DNA of 64,000 nt from Aphis gossypii (taxonomy: Eukaryota; Arthropoda; Insecta; Hemiptera; Aphididae), in the NCBI RefSeq assembly GCF_020184175.1, contig NC_065531.1, positions 55,015,213-55,079,212 of the forward strand, written 5' to 3'. Position 1 is the stretch's first letter; each line of letters opens with the position of its first letter. Made by a program: the position numbers and the translations under genes. Below are positions 55,301 to 60,743 of the stretch, one piece after another. The notes under the pieces are model-generated. The model ran no database searches. It was not told the origin of the DNA and was given only the letters and a program-made list of their open reading frames with translations.

Positions 55301-57974
55301 TGCAGATCATTCGTCTGATGCGTTTTTAGATTCGATTTATTTTACACGTAAATTAATAACATATTATAATTTATTTTTTGGGCGGTTGTGCAGTCGTAGT
55401 AACCATCACCCAGGTTCAAAAATACCCGTTCTTGCGGTACATCAATGTTCCCCGACGACAGTGCCCACGTCATCGTGTTCGCCGCCTATTTCGACGTCGC
55501 CGTCCCTTTCGTCATCTCCGTCTGCCGGGTAAAGCACAACAACAATCAAAACATATAATATTGTGTCGATTGCGTTATGTAGTATATTATTACTATATAC
55601 GAATTTTCGTTTGTGTTGTGTATTACCCCGCTAAAATGCTTTTTTTATTCATTTGTATGTGTTATTTTTGCTGTATTATCGTTTTCACCTGCACGCTATA
55701 TACCTATCACATCATATATATATCATATATATATATATATATACACTCTATATACTCGTTTATGTATTATATTACACGCACAACTAACAAAAATATACGA
55801 ATTACGTATTATTAATATTATACAGAGTGATTCATTAAACCTGTTAAGTAATTGCTTGAAAATAATGTTTTTTATACATTATTTGTAACATACCTCTAGT
55901 TTTTTACCCGCATTTTTAATCTCATATTCTAAATTACAGAACACTAAACTCTAAATACTTAAAATGTTTAATTATTTAACTTTAAGTGCATTTCGTTTAT
56001 AACCATTTAAAGCTTATATAAGTGTACTGTTTATACTTCACCACGTTGTTTACGTTGTTCAAACTCATCTTTACTCGTGCACTTAAAGTGTTTATTAATA
56101 TAAAAATACGATTTTTTTTTTATATTTAGTATTTGAGTATGAATATTTAAGTATTTGTATCTTCGTTTTAAATTTAAATAATCAAAAGAATGTTTATAAA
56201 AAAATTGACAGTTCAACACGGACGTCTGACGATTATCTGAGTCAATATTGGTATAAAAACTTATTATTTTTCAAAATCACAAAAATGTTATTGAAATACT
56301 TTAAGTGTTGGAGTAGTTATACGAATAACTTTGTACTAGAATGTCTGTTGCAATACCTTGCTAACATAAATAATATTATTGTGTAGTCCTACCGCTTATA
56401 TTTGTCTACGTACAAGTAATCTACTTATACTTTTATTGAACAATACTCATTATTTAAAAATCTATTAACGTTTCGAAAATGGTTTATTTGCTTTTTTCTT
56501 ATCGAAATAAAGCAAATTAAATAAAAATAAATAATTTTTACTTTTTTGAATGATAACATGAAACACATTTTAATTTTATATTTTGAAGCAAAATATTTTT
56601 CGAAGTATTTTGATACTAAAAATCGAAATTTAAAAGATTTGTTTATGAATTATTATAAATATTTAAAAAATTTGGTGAGCAGGCGTAATGTTGTCATTCG
56701 AAAAAGTAAATTTTTTAAAAAATTACAACGATAAAAAAAATTTTAAAATATTATTTTATTTTTACTAAAAAATTATATATATATACAAAAAAGTTCAAAA
56801 ACATTAATAGCTTTTGAAACGAGTACTGTTCGATAAAATAATCATCACCTTATTTCTGTATATAATTTATATTGCTCGCAATAATGTGTGTTTTCCTGGT
56901 ATTTGTTCGTAGCACATAATATATGTATTAATTATCCTTGTACAAAAGGTATGTCATAAAGTATTTAATCTGTATTTCAAAAAAAAAAAAAAAAATCAAC
57001 TCACCAGTTTTTAATTTTCAATTCCTAACCATGTACAATATTATTAGTATCTATATTAGTTATTAGTTATTACGATTCGAAGTCAATTTTCAACTTACTT
57101 CAAATTACCGAGAAAATTGCTATCTCACGTGTCCATATAACGTTTTCAATATTATCAGATTACGTGTCATTTCATTGATTCGAGTAGTAATTTTATTAAT
57201 CGAAGTTTTTAGACCTTTAGTATAATATCATATTATAATACCGGCAGTGTAATTACTTATCGTTACAAAACTGATACATTGTTAATAACATTTATAATAC
57301 ATATTGCTATTAATTTTCACTAAAATTAAAAAATGACATGCAAATGTATAACATATTTTACAATAAATTAGTTTTTGTATTTAATTGTTGTTTTAGTAAT
57401 AAAGATATAACTTATTATATCAGTATGTAGTGTTATAATGACAAGTCGTGTGTATATTAAATTTAGATATTCAACGAAAACTTACGATTTATAGTGAATG
57501 AAATGTAACAGTTTTTTTTTATCGTGTTAAACTGAATCTTAAATTTCATGATATCAACTTGATTTGTTGTATTATGTAAAAAAAATTCAAACATACTGAA
57601 AAAAATTATCATTTCAATTTCAGTTGTTTGAGACCACTAAATTGTACTTTGGCTTTCTAAAAACTCACCTTACCCCGAATTATTATATGTTATAATATAG
57701 TTGTTCGTGTTTATTGTGTTGTCTATAACGCGACATAATATTTGTATGTATGTTAAGTGTCTTAAGTGGTCTTGTCTAGTGTTTCATGGTGTTCATCATC
57801 ATCTTAAGTTCAATGAAAAATAATTTTGGTTTTATCTTATTCCTTGTACACAGGTTGCAGTCTCCGTTGGCCACGCCATTGTCGTCGTCCAATCTGTCGC
57901 GAAGACCGTCAAACGCATCCGACACTAAACGCAGGGACTCCAAAACCGATTCCCGCGAACCGTTCCGACTATGA
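2298..57974 (+). CDS. shot: Spectraplakin Short stop (full multi-exon coding model)
   Basis: This is a giant actin-microtubule crosslinker of the MACF1/dystonin family. My exon chain is 2298-2427, 16284-16345, 19645-19734, 20475-20552, 20616-20708, 26460-26623, 26700-26815, 26884-26987, 27053-27268, 27333-27721, 27798-28005, 28090-28458, 28645-29115, 29180-29455, 29512-29859, 29920-30180, 30259-30473, 30667-30817, 31077-31160, 31261-31491, 32296-32397, 34208-34354, 34420-35444, 35970-39708, 39786-40112, 40424-41069, 41164-42686, 42745-42899, 43163-43988, 44055-44278, 44340-44880, 44958-45155, 45219-45512, 45591-45874, 46115-46165, 47412-47489, 47721-47892, 47979-48096, 48294-48523, 48648-48765, 50561-50697, 53102-53381, 54037-54190, 54508-54564, 55394-55528, 57854-57974. 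All introns are GT-AG, phases match at every junction, and the sum (15,738 nt) is divisible by 3. Domain order is CH1, CH2, plakin, spectrin rod, EF-hands, GAR, Ser-rich tail. Individual exon ends could be off where donors compete. Confidence 0.93.
4278..4307. repeat. Short perfect inverted repeat (hairpin)
   Basis: Arms ATAATGGCA (4278-4286) and TGCCATTAT (4299-4307) are perfectly complementary across a 12-base loop. Pairing does not extend outward, so it does not look like a microRNA precursor. Confidence 0.4.
6372..6473. repeat. Nested inverted repeat, about 100 bases
   Basis: Outer 14-base arms TAAGCAAAAACAAA (6372-6385) and its complement (6460-6473) enclose inner 7-base arms TGAACAA (6421-6427) and TTGTTCA (6441-6447). 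It may be a tiny foldback element or a chance structure in AT-rich DNA. Confidence 0.4.
6608..7382. mobile_element. Non-autonomous DNA transposon with 30-bp terminal inverted repeats
   Basis: The left end (6608-6637) starts TATACAGGGTGTTTCT. The right end (7353-7382) is its inverted copy, matching at 28 of 30 positions by eye. The roughly 775-base interior has no credible ORF. TA at the outer edges fits a TA target site as in Tc1/mariner-like elements, but because TA is part of both ends the exact boundary is uncertain. The superfamily call is inference. Confidence 0.7.
16284..20708 (+). CDS. shot: Calponin-homology domain 1 (four exons)
   Basis: Exons are 16284-16345, 19645-19734, 20475-20552 and 20616-20708, covering residues about 44-151. 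The translation reads DERDAIQKKTFTKWVNKHL, then DLQDGLNLISLLEVLSG, then LRFHMLQNVQMALEYLRF, then DGNPKLTLGLIWTIILHFQ. These are the diagnostic CH1 motifs of spectrin/plakin-type actin-binding domains. CH1 gives the main F-actin contact of the tandem CH pair. After the phase-1 first junction all internal junctions are phase 0. The last exon ends on a CAG codon, so it can join directly to CH2 at 26460. Confidence 0.95.
16346..19644 (+). other. Intron within CH1
   Basis: AT-rich, no coding sequence recognised. It holds a T run at about 18517-18539 and a (TA)n microsatellite at 19352-19381. Confidence 0.7.
19352..19381. repeat. (TA)n microsatellite
   Basis: About 13 to 15 uninterrupted TA dinucleotides lie in an intron, just before the second CH1 exon. 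Confidence 0.9.
19735..20474 (+). other. Intron within CH1
   Basis: No coding sequence recognised. A patch of less AT-rich DNA at about 19890-20270 may be an old repeat copy; I could not classify it. Confidence 0.6.
20709..22369 (+). other. Intron between CH1 and the internal promoter
   Basis: AT-rich until about 22030, then GC content rises toward the internal promoter island. I see no coding exon. Confidence 0.6.
22370..23544 (+). promoter_or_regulatory. shot: Internal GC-rich promoter island and leader for the CH1-less isoform
   Basis: This stretch is much richer in C, G and CpG than the surrounding intron and ends directly at the start codon of a new first exon (23545). Initiator-like hexamers TCAGTT (23253-23258) and TCAGTA (23319-23324) are candidate start sites. 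Short ORFs in it on both strands look like products of base composition. The promoter role is inferred from composition and position. Confidence 0.5.
23545..23940 (+). CDS. shot: Alternative first exon, CH2-only isoform N-terminus
   Basis: The exon encodes 132 residues from ATG to a phase-0 donor (GCCAAG|gtagtc), which fits the phase-0 acceptor of the first CH2 exon at 26460. The peptide starts MYRFTKASKEVSSSS, is rich in Ser, Thr, Arg and Lys, and has VTTRVLRKTTVLTRG in the middle and a basic end (VIKTKKAK). No folded domain is recognised. Shot and ACF7 isoforms lacking CH1 are known; such forms bind actin weakly because CH1 carries most of the affinity. Beyond 23940 the frame stays open to 24108, but the composition changes to intron type. 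Confidence 0.75.
23941..26459 (+). other. Intron before CH2
   Basis: It contains a pogo/Tigger-like fragment near 24601-24790, a CA/CT-rich stretch at about 25845-25922, and ATT repeats just before the acceptor. No coding exon recognised. Confidence 0.6.
24601..24790. mobile_element. Degenerate pogo/Tigger-like transposon fragment
   Basis: TACAGTAAAACCTCTATTTA at 24601 resembles the terminal repeat common to pogo/Tigger elements. A similar internal motif (ACCTCTGTAACG, about 24650) and a diverged copy (CATCTCTGTACAGCTGACCA, about 24744) follow. No matching far end was found, so boundaries are approximate. Confidence 0.35.
26460..26987 (+). CDS. shot: Calponin-homology domain 2 (three exons)
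   Basis: Exons are 26460-26623, 26700-26815 and 26884-26987, residues about 152-279 of the long form. They encode SARDALLKWARKSTSKYPG, then DGMAFNAIIHRNRPDLVDW, then REYGVTRLLDPEDVD, and end near LHEVFPEPPRLHPLYDS. This is a canonical CH2, which supports CH1 in actin binding. Both the long N-terminus (20708) and the internal first exon (23940) splice to it in phase 0, so CH2 is common to both isoform classes. Confidence 0.95.
27053..31491 (+). CDS. shot: Plakin domain (twelve exons) with SH3 insert
   Basis: Exons are 27053-27268, 27333-27721, 27798-28005, 28090-28458, 28645-29115, 29180-29455, 29512-29859, 29920-30180, 30259-30473, 30667-30817, 31077-31160 and 31261-31491, residues about 280-1352. 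The region is an array of helical spectrin-like repeats, with repeat starts such as YFEAVGEND and typical W positions (DRTWNRLMMSYQD, HQRWVNLRSLL). An SH3-like segment at about residues 805-872 spans the junction of 29115 and 29180 (PIPVNAICSFKQNG, then SQWLLHDNSGRIKWRVSRG, then GVVFLIPPP). In plakins this domain binds junction and membrane partners. Most introns are under 200 bases; the one before 31077 is 259 bases. Confidence 0.93.
31492..32295 (+). other. Intron late in the plakin region
   Basis: AT-rich, with no coding sequence or repeat recognised. Confidence 0.7.
32296..32397 (+). CDS. shot: Plakin-region exon with two alternative donors
   Basis: It encodes EYVKTLEARPLRTFRTEF and continues to DTIPELVLDTVVL. 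The distal donor (TTA|gtatgt, exon end 32397) is phase 0 and fits the spectrin exon at 34208. A proximal donor (CCTGA|gttagt, exon end 32372) is phase 2 and fits only the plakin-repeat exon at 32454. The frame also stays open across 32398-32453, but that stretch is a pyrimidine tract and translates to a Cys/Phe-rich string, so it is probably intron. Confidence 0.75.
32454..33690 (+). CDS. shot: Optional plakin-repeat exon
   Basis: About 412 residues in plakin (plectin) repeat style: GIVHPKTGEILTVGEAIRLR, SGWVTIEQAVEKGLVDKGL, MTLLEAIQKELMDAERG, EGWSLFEAIKQNLFDPESG, VSFKECIDMRIINPDSAVV, LSLKQALRKDILDATGHYQ. These are roughly five to seven units, some degenerate. In plakins such repeats contact intermediate filaments or junctions and are present only in some isoforms. 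Acceptor tttcattttag|TGTATCG, phase 2; donor CCTTG|gtaact, phase 0, continuing to 34208. If the donor is not used, a TAA at 33706-33708 follows after five more codons. Confidence 0.85.
33691..34207 (+). other. Intron between plakin-repeat exon and rod
   Basis: AT-rich, with a T run of about 25 bases near 33954-33978. No coding sequence beyond the six-codon read-through to the stop at 33708. I see no AATAAA close to that stop. Confidence 0.65.
34208..35444 (+). CDS. shot: Spectrin-repeat rod, first part (two exons)
   Basis: Exons are 34208-34354 and 34420-35444, residues about 1387-1777. Typical repeat elements are visible, for example LSEYLNWIGEIEDRI, KSRYDHANERTDKLLRRL and FTTWMDRAQRTLDEKE, then LHWLNDAEATLK at the end. 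Trp in helix A and Leu heptads mark triple-helical repeats. The second exon ends in phase 2 (TTAAA|gtaagt) and continues at 35970 with a G to complete a Lys codon. Confidence 0.92.
35445..35969 (+). other. Intron carrying a pogo-like element
   Basis: More than half of this 525-base intron is the inverted-repeat element at 35552-35843. Nothing else recognised. Confidence 0.65.
35552..35843. mobile_element. Degenerate pogo-like (Tc1/mariner superfamily) short element
   Basis: The left end TACAGTAGAATCTCGCTAAT (35552 on) continues into TCGGACTAG. The right end (about 35821-35843, reading CGGATTAGCTAGACTAATGTA) is its imperfect inverted copy with a 2-base gap. TA occurs at both outer edges. The interior is AT-rich without an ORF. 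The family call rests on the CAGTAGAATCTCG terminal motif. Confidence 0.6.
35970..39708 (+). CDS. shot: Spectrin-repeat rod, giant uninterrupted exon
   Basis: A single 3,739-base exon encodes about 1,246 residues (about 1778-3023), enough for 11 or so spectrin repeats. Repeat signatures recur, for example SRWKNLNDICKNRIQLLED, FHDSHDNLSNWLGSKERML, QQNWDKLRKEAVDRHNRLQ and KFQDALDGFAKWLADTEEL. An unusual basic Ser-rich segment (MRRRSSVSPTKRYSLDSL, then TSRDSPRNS) encoded at about 36748-36840 interrupts the helical pattern. The start follows phase-2 acceptor tttacag|GAAT; the end is CAAAAA|gtaaat, phase 0. Confidence 0.93.
39786..41069 (+). CDS. shot: Spectrin-repeat rod (two exons)
   Basis: Exons are 39786-40112 (FLKKMLADRQNSLSSIFDMG at the start) and 40424-41069 (ending SAESQLQTAEPKEEDIHNLE, then LDIQ). 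The second includes LVLTYQDLQAWMDGMEKRL and AHKRLGDWMLSAESQLQTA, classic helix-A positions. Junctions are phase 0 into both exons and phase 1 out at 41069. The 311-base intron between them holds only AT-rich sequence. Confidence 0.92.
41164..42686 (+). CDS. shot: Spectrin-repeat rod, 1.5 kb exon
   Basis: It encodes about 508 residues, roughly four and a half repeats, with MDDLLDWFREVDNQLRDAE, FDLSGWLDDMERQVSMLAM and ALILAERFWEELQNVMGTL. It joins 41069 in phase 1 (CAA-G|AA) and ends in phase 0 (TTACAA|gtatga). The GLVTRDNRRFDAI stretch near the start is the helix-C/linker pattern of the previous repeat. Confidence 0.93.
42745..45874 (+). CDS. shot: Spectrin-repeat rod, distal part (seven exons)
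   Basis: Exons are 42745-42899, 43163-43988, 44055-44278, 44340-44880, 44958-45155, 45219-45512 and 45591-45874. Repeats are recognisable from FHHALAELLAWIDNTNKTL, FAVEIQDLLSWLGEVDG, AFVDWLTDAEKTLSNLKP, FNEAWSSLMDWLATAEKNL, AMEALLDWLRKTEKRL, LHKSVHLLLEWLSDAEMKL and LEELFSWLTRLENRLLDLE. Exon ends mostly fall at equivalent repeat positions, as expected for duplicated repeats. The final exon ends with a basic stretch (GRKPSAKKISTM) in phase 2. Confidence 0.92.
46115..46165 (+). CDS. shot: 51-base phase-symmetric exon
   Basis: It encodes a 17-residue polar insert (SREDLAGSSHDLSDRRQ). Acceptor cacattttcag, donor CAAAG|gttagt, phase 2 on both sides, so it can be skipped without changing frame. It lies between the penultimate and last spectrin repeats. 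Confidence 0.75.
46166..47411 (+). other. Intron between the small rod exons
   Basis: AT-rich; no further exon, repeat or RNA gene recognised. Confidence 0.65.
47412..47489 (+). CDS. shot: 78-base phase-symmetric exon
   Basis: It encodes 26 residues (SRGSQIIRDKSMDHLPHIGP and on to RFPAKG), phase 2 on both sides. The acceptor (ttgtatttttag) and donor (GGAAG|gtaagc) are strong. Like the 51-base exon it is optional by frame. The peptide is basic and not spectrin-like, so the two exons form a linker before the last repeat. Confidence 0.78.
47721..47892 (+). CDS. shot: Last spectrin repeat
   Basis: It encodes RCRQLWDKWHSVWLMAWERQ, then RLQEHLNYLREVEKVRNFSW, then DLWRKR. This Trp-rich repeat directly before the EF-hands is highly characteristic of spectraplakins. 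It joins AG|C from either 47489, 46165 or 45874 (all phase 2) and ends in phase 0 before 47979. Confidence 0.93.
47979..48523 (+). CDS. shot: EF-hand pair and start of GAR domain (two exons)
   Basis: Exons are 47979-48096 and 48294-48523, residues about 4797-4912. EF-hand 1 has loop DKNNDGLIPRDD, with Asp in place of Glu at position 12. EF-hand 2 has loop DHDKLGLIDWKE: position 5, usually Asp or Asn, is Leu. The helices match the family (FLKFMNHKKSRLTDLFRKM; KLEMNAVADMF). The second exon continues into the GAR domain (VKRLVMLCTCRQKF, then VFQVGEGKYR). In spectraplakins the EF-GAR module controls microtubule association. Confidence 0.93.
48648..48765 (+). CDS. shot: GAS2-related (GAR) microtubule-binding domain, main exon
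   Basis: The translation FGDSQKLRLVRILRSTVMVR, then VGGGWVALDEFLVKNDPCR, is a near-invariant GAR signature shared with MACF1, dystonin and GAS2. The domain binds and stabilises the microtubule lattice. The exon ends in phase 1 (CAGAG|gtgagt), from which three different downstream exons are reachable in frame (49397, 50561, 52245). Confidence 0.96.
48766..49396 (+). other. Intron after GAR
   Basis: AT-rich with a T-rich run-up to 49397. No coding sequence recognised. Confidence 0.65.
49397..49477 (+). CDS. shot: Candidate 81-base cassette exon after GAR
   Basis: After acceptor gagtctag the reading frame set by 48765 gives VEMLPMPNPFVPEEHEPW, then CPYSLVQLN. Composition is clearly richer in GC than the intron around it. 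A donor at AATT|gtatga would make the exon 81 bases, phase 1 to phase 1, and skippable. The donor is weak (T at -1). Alternatively the frame runs on to a stop at 49759-49761 as an alternative last exon, but that extension is AT-rich and hydrophobic. Confidence 0.4.
49478..50560 (+). other. Intron before the AKGRTN exon
   Basis: AT-rich; contains a short TTTGA pentamer repeat at about 50390-50410. No exon recognised. Confidence 0.65.
50561..50697 (+). CDS. shot: C-terminal exon following GAR (standard form)
   Basis: It encodes AKGRTNIELREQFILADGVS and ends VSTAGPITK. The KGRTN-ELRE-F segment directly after GAR is conserved from insects to vertebrates. Phase 1 in (G|CC) and phase 0 out (ACAAAG|gtaaaa), continuing at 53102. 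Confidence 0.9.
50698..52244 (+). other. Intron between the two alternative exons
   Basis: AT-rich. A small GC-rich patch at about 52163-52210 directly before the next candidate exon has no convincing splice sites. Confidence 0.6.
52245..52360 (+). CDS. shot: Candidate alternative C-terminal exon
   Basis: With the phase-1 join used by GAR the exon reads AEEFMRELMPIFESLRQRES, then LPCSYPLAMGPSRQINTFW, without stops. An in-frame TAA at 52238-52240 means it must start at the acceptor (aaattaaatag). The donor TTTTGG|gtaaat gives phase 0, compatible with 53102. It therefore has exactly the same phases as 50561-50697 and the two cannot both be included in frame. GC is much higher than in the flanks. 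I do not recognise the peptide as a named domain. Confidence 0.5.
52361..53101 (+). other. Intron before the Ser/Arg tail
   Basis: AT-rich. It contains a hairpin at 52853-52901: CATGACG (52880-52886) and CGTCATG (52889-52895) around a 2-base loop, flanked by outer copies AAATCGCAT and ATGCGATTT. No exon recognised. Confidence 0.6.
53102..53381 (+). CDS. shot: Ser/Arg/Pro-rich tail exon with ASRP repeats
   Basis: It encodes VRERSSRSVPMGKMGVNRTA, then a Ser-rich stretch, then PASRPASRPASRPQSRPGSK. The tandem ASRP units match the basic Gly-Ser-Arg-type region of spectraplakins that adds microtubule affinity downstream of GAR. Phase 0 in, phase 1 out (ACCG|gtaatt). The nucleotide repeat of the ASRP units lies at about 53278-53313. 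Confidence 0.9.
53382..54036 (+). other. Intron in the tail region
   Basis: AT-rich, nothing recognised. Confidence 0.65.
54037..54190 (+). CDS. shot: Tail exon with SxIP motif 1 (SRIP)
   Basis: It encodes DSTTPSRIPRLTPGKTPSTS followed by further Ser/Thr/Pro/basic sequence. S-R-I-P at 54051-54062 in a basic, Pro/Ser-rich setting fits the EB1-binding microtubule tip localisation signal known from ACF7 and Shot. Phase 1 in, phase 2 out (ACCAG|gtaata). Confidence 0.9.
54191..54507 (+). other. Intron in the tail region
   Basis: AT-rich with a TA-rich stretch at about 54220-54250. No exon recognised. Confidence 0.65.
54508..54564 (+). CDS. shot: 57-base tail exon with SxIP motif 2 (SSIP)
   Basis: It encodes RSLSMHRSSSIPTLSNSSS; S-S-I-P is at 54530-54541. 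Phase 2 on both sides, 19 codons, so it is skippable in frame. Acceptor ttacatgcag, donor TCTAG|gtaact. Confidence 0.82.
54565..55393 (+). other. Intron carrying a hAT-like short element
   Basis: It contains the 157-base element at 55042-55198. The remainder is AT-rich with no exon recognised. Confidence 0.65.
55042..55198. mobile_element. Short hAT-like MITE
   Basis: The left end CAGTGGCGCAACCAGG (55042-55057) and right end CCTGGGTTCGCCACTG (55183-55198) are inverted repeats matching at 14 of 16 positions. Flanks TCACTGGG (55034-55041) and TTAATGGG (55199-55206) agree at 6 of 8 positions, as expected for an aged 8-bp hAT target duplication. No ORF. Confidence 0.7.
55394..55528 (+). CDS. shot: Tail exon with SxIP motif 3 (SKIP)
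   Basis: It encodes SRSNHHPGSKIPVLAVHQCS followed by a Pro/Ser/Thr stretch (PPISTSPSLSSSPSAG). S-K-I-P is at 55416-55427. Phase 2 on both sides, 45 codons, skippable in frame. Acceptor ggttgtgcag, donor GCCGG|gtaaag. Confidence 0.82.
55529..57853 (+). other. Last intron, 2.3 kb
   Basis: AT-rich with a TA-rich microsatellite at about 55716-55742. No exon or element recognised. Confidence 0.65.
57854..57974 (+). CDS. shot: Terminal coding exon
   Basis: It encodes GLQSPLATPLSSSNLSRRPS, then NASDTKRRDSKTDSREPFRL and stop TGA (57972-57974). It is a Ser/Arg-rich, disordered tail. The acceptor (ttgtacacag) receives phase 2, so it can join 55528, 54564 or 54190 in frame. Confidence 0.9.
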
Positions 57975-58960
57975 AAACCTGCACCGGAACAGACATATTA
58001 TCGAATATGTATACGAATAATTGGTGTTTAACCCCTTAATCGATATTTATAATATTATTACTTCATTTAATCAAAACGTTGATTAATCTCTTAATTAATC
58101 CTGTCTAGTGTATTTTTTTTTTAATTTTTAAAAAATTGAGTATTATTATTTCTTACATATCTTTTTTTTTGTTTCTTTTGAATTTGTATTCTACTCGTTT
58201 TTTTTTTGTTTTGTTTATCTAGTAAAAGTTGAAAGTTTTTCATTTCATAATACAGATTAGTATTAAAACGCGTTATATATATATTATGATATACTATACC
58301 AACAAAATCAATACTTTTGCCTATACATAATATATATTTGTATAGAGAATATAATATTATAATATACTTTAAATGATATTCAAGTGCCATTGTAACGGAA
58401 AAAAAAAAGAAATGAAAAAAATCGTAATACTGTGTCACCATTCATATTAATTGCGATCCAGCGGTTCAATATTGTTATTTATTGTAATTTTTTTTATAAA
58501 TAGTATATTTATTTTAATGTATATAATATCTTCTATATACCGATGGTTAATAAATTTACATTAAAATTATTTACAAGTGCCAATATTGTATTATTTACTT
58601 CTTCGATATATTTTTTTATGTAACGTGTAATTATATTAAACTTATAACATATTAAGTAATTTATGAATACCATTGAGACACTTATTGTAACTCTAAAAAT
58701 TAACCAATCGTAACAACAGATGATTATTTTTTAACTATTTATAATATTTAATTGTTTTCCCTTTGCGGATTGAATAAATTGTGCAATTGTTTACTTAATA
58801 AGTTTGTTGTTCATTTATACTATACCTATATCGTCTCTGTAATATATATATTGTAATATATTATATTACCAAAAGACTTCGTGATTTAAAAAAAAAATAA
58901 TAATTAATTATGTAAAGTAAACTATGGAAAATTGTGAATAAAAAACAATATTTTTAAAAT
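57975..58960 (+). terminator. shot: 3' UTR with candidate polyadenylation signals
   Basis: AATAAA occurs at 58549-58554, 58773-58778 and 58937-58942 downstream of the stop. The sequence is AT-rich with no further ORF in frame. Which signal is used cannot be told from sequence, so the end is approximate. Confidence 0.55.
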
Positions 58961-60205
58961 CAGTGAAATTATGAATGAATAAAAGCAATTTATAATTTAA
59001 AAAACCGAAATAATCAATAATTGAAAAACATCAAGGTTTTACATTTTTTATTTATATACCTATAGCTTGTGGAAATCCAACAAAGAACTCACTTCTTATT
59101 GATATTTTGGATAATATAATATAATAGTTCAAAATATTAGATATTGTTCCATGGTAGCCAGTAGGCTATAGACATTCAAAGAAATTCATATTTATCCCAT
59201 AATGTGTTTACATTTGTAATTTAAAATTAAATTAACTAAGTACTGTAAATTTTGTTATGATTAATTATTTAAATTTTAAATATCATTTGGTCTATAAAAT
59301 TCTAATAATCTTAATCATTCGAAATATTCCAAAAACTGATATGTAAAATATCATGTGTTGCGTATTTCAAATTTATGAAATCTTATGTTGTACCTTTTAT
59401 TATTGAATCATTAATTATGAATAAATTTAAAAATATGCCTTTTTAATGCTATACAATTGTTGAGGACGAGAAAAATAAGATTCAAAATTTTTCAGATGTT
59501 TTATAAAAAATTAGTCGATATAAGACAGTAAAAATTATTTGAAAAATATTTGAAGGACAAGAAGAGTCAAAAGATGGCTTGATAGATGATAAATGAACAA
59601 TGATGACATATCACCTATTTAAAATGAGCGCCCATCATATCAGTGGAAATCGAAAGAAGTTGTTCTGCATTTTATCTGACAATCGATGATCTTTTTTATT
59701 TGAAAAAATATTGTGCATACTTTAGTTGTCCATATGACTCATTTAATGGTCAGAAAACATTTCCATAACTTAGTATTTACCTGTAAATTGATTGTAATAT
59801 AACTTCCTATATTTTTAATTTAATTAATTAATTAATTTTTTTTTAATGTCATTTTTATGTTTTTTAGATCATCAAGTTCCAAGTACTATATTTTATGTAT
59901 ACTTATTGTTACACAGTTTTCAAAAATAATATTTTATACCAGAATATTCAATTAAAAATTGTAGGTACATTTTGTATTACACTATTACTGTGATGGTTAC
60001 TGAATAGTTTTAGATATTATTATTATTATTATAATCTCTTTGTATTATTAGTTTTTTGACCAGAAATACAGAATAAAGCAATCATTCATCACGATTCGAG
60101 TTCATCAGTGCGAGCGAAACTCGGTACGACATTCCGATTATTAGGTAATTTAGTTGTGATCGTTCATGTCGAAATATCAATCGATTAAATACGGATAAAT
60201 ACTAA
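58961..60205. other. Intergenic region
   Basis: AT-rich. A patch at about 59550-59700 is less AT-rich and may be a decayed repeat. No gene, RNA or clear element recognised. Confidence 0.6.
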
Positions 60206-60330
60206 GGGCCGTTATTACAATGTCTCGCTAAATCTTATCTAGCTGCCAGATAAACTAGCGTGTAGTTTAGCGTAGCGGGTACTTTAGCGGCAAGTTTAAT
60301 ACAGACCATTATTACAATGTTACCGCTTGT
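60206..60330 (+). mobile_element. Probable 5' end of a PIF/Harbinger-like DNA transposon
   Basis: Directly after TAA (60203-60205) the sequence starts GGGCCGTTATTACAATGTCT. A diverged copy (CCATTATTACAATGTTACCG, from about 60306) follows about 95 bases on. GGGCCGTT ends next to a 3-bp TAA, followed by a Myb-like ORF, fit PIF/Harbinger organisation. I did not find the matching right end, so the element may extend past the window or be truncated. Confidence 0.45.
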
Positions 60331-60565
60331 ACTATCAGTTAAATAATTCTAAACGTAACGAATATTTTCATTGGCTCATAATGAAGCAGCTGTTAATTGT
60401 TATGTGACAGCTGATAATTAATCAAATCTTTTGTGATAATGTGATATTGATAATTTATATTATTTTTTGGTTTTCTGTTTTTCTTTGCTAACTGCTATTG
60501 CAACTTGCAAGACGCAGTAATTATTTTTTTTCAATTTTGACTTTTTCCATCGAAAAATTGCAAAA

Positions 60566-60743
60566 ATGAATAAAGATAAAAGAGAAAGGCAAGCCAATTT
60601 TACATTGTTGGAAGAGAAGTCATTGGTGGAACTTGTTTTGAAATACGGTTCAATTATTGAAAATAAAGAGACAGATTCAGATATATGGAAAAAAAAGTCT
60701 GAAACCTGGGAATTAATTGATAGTGCAATGGTTGTTTCTTCAG
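60566..60743 (+). CDS. First exon of a Myb/SANT-like DNA-binding protein (NAIF1-like / Harbinger Myb)
   Basis: The ORF opens MNKDKRERQANFTLLEEKSL and continues with VELVLKYGSIIENKETDSD and WKKKSETWELIDSAM. This is the N-terminal part of the regulatory Myb/SANT-like domain found in insect NAIF1-like proteins and in the second protein of PIF/Harbinger transposons, where it binds the element ends. It stops after about 59 residues at a good donor (TCTTCAG|gtaagt, phase 1), so the rest of the domain must lie in another exon. I found none in the remaining 3.2 kb. It may be the start of a gene with a long intron, or a stranded transposon fragment. Confidence 0.6.
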
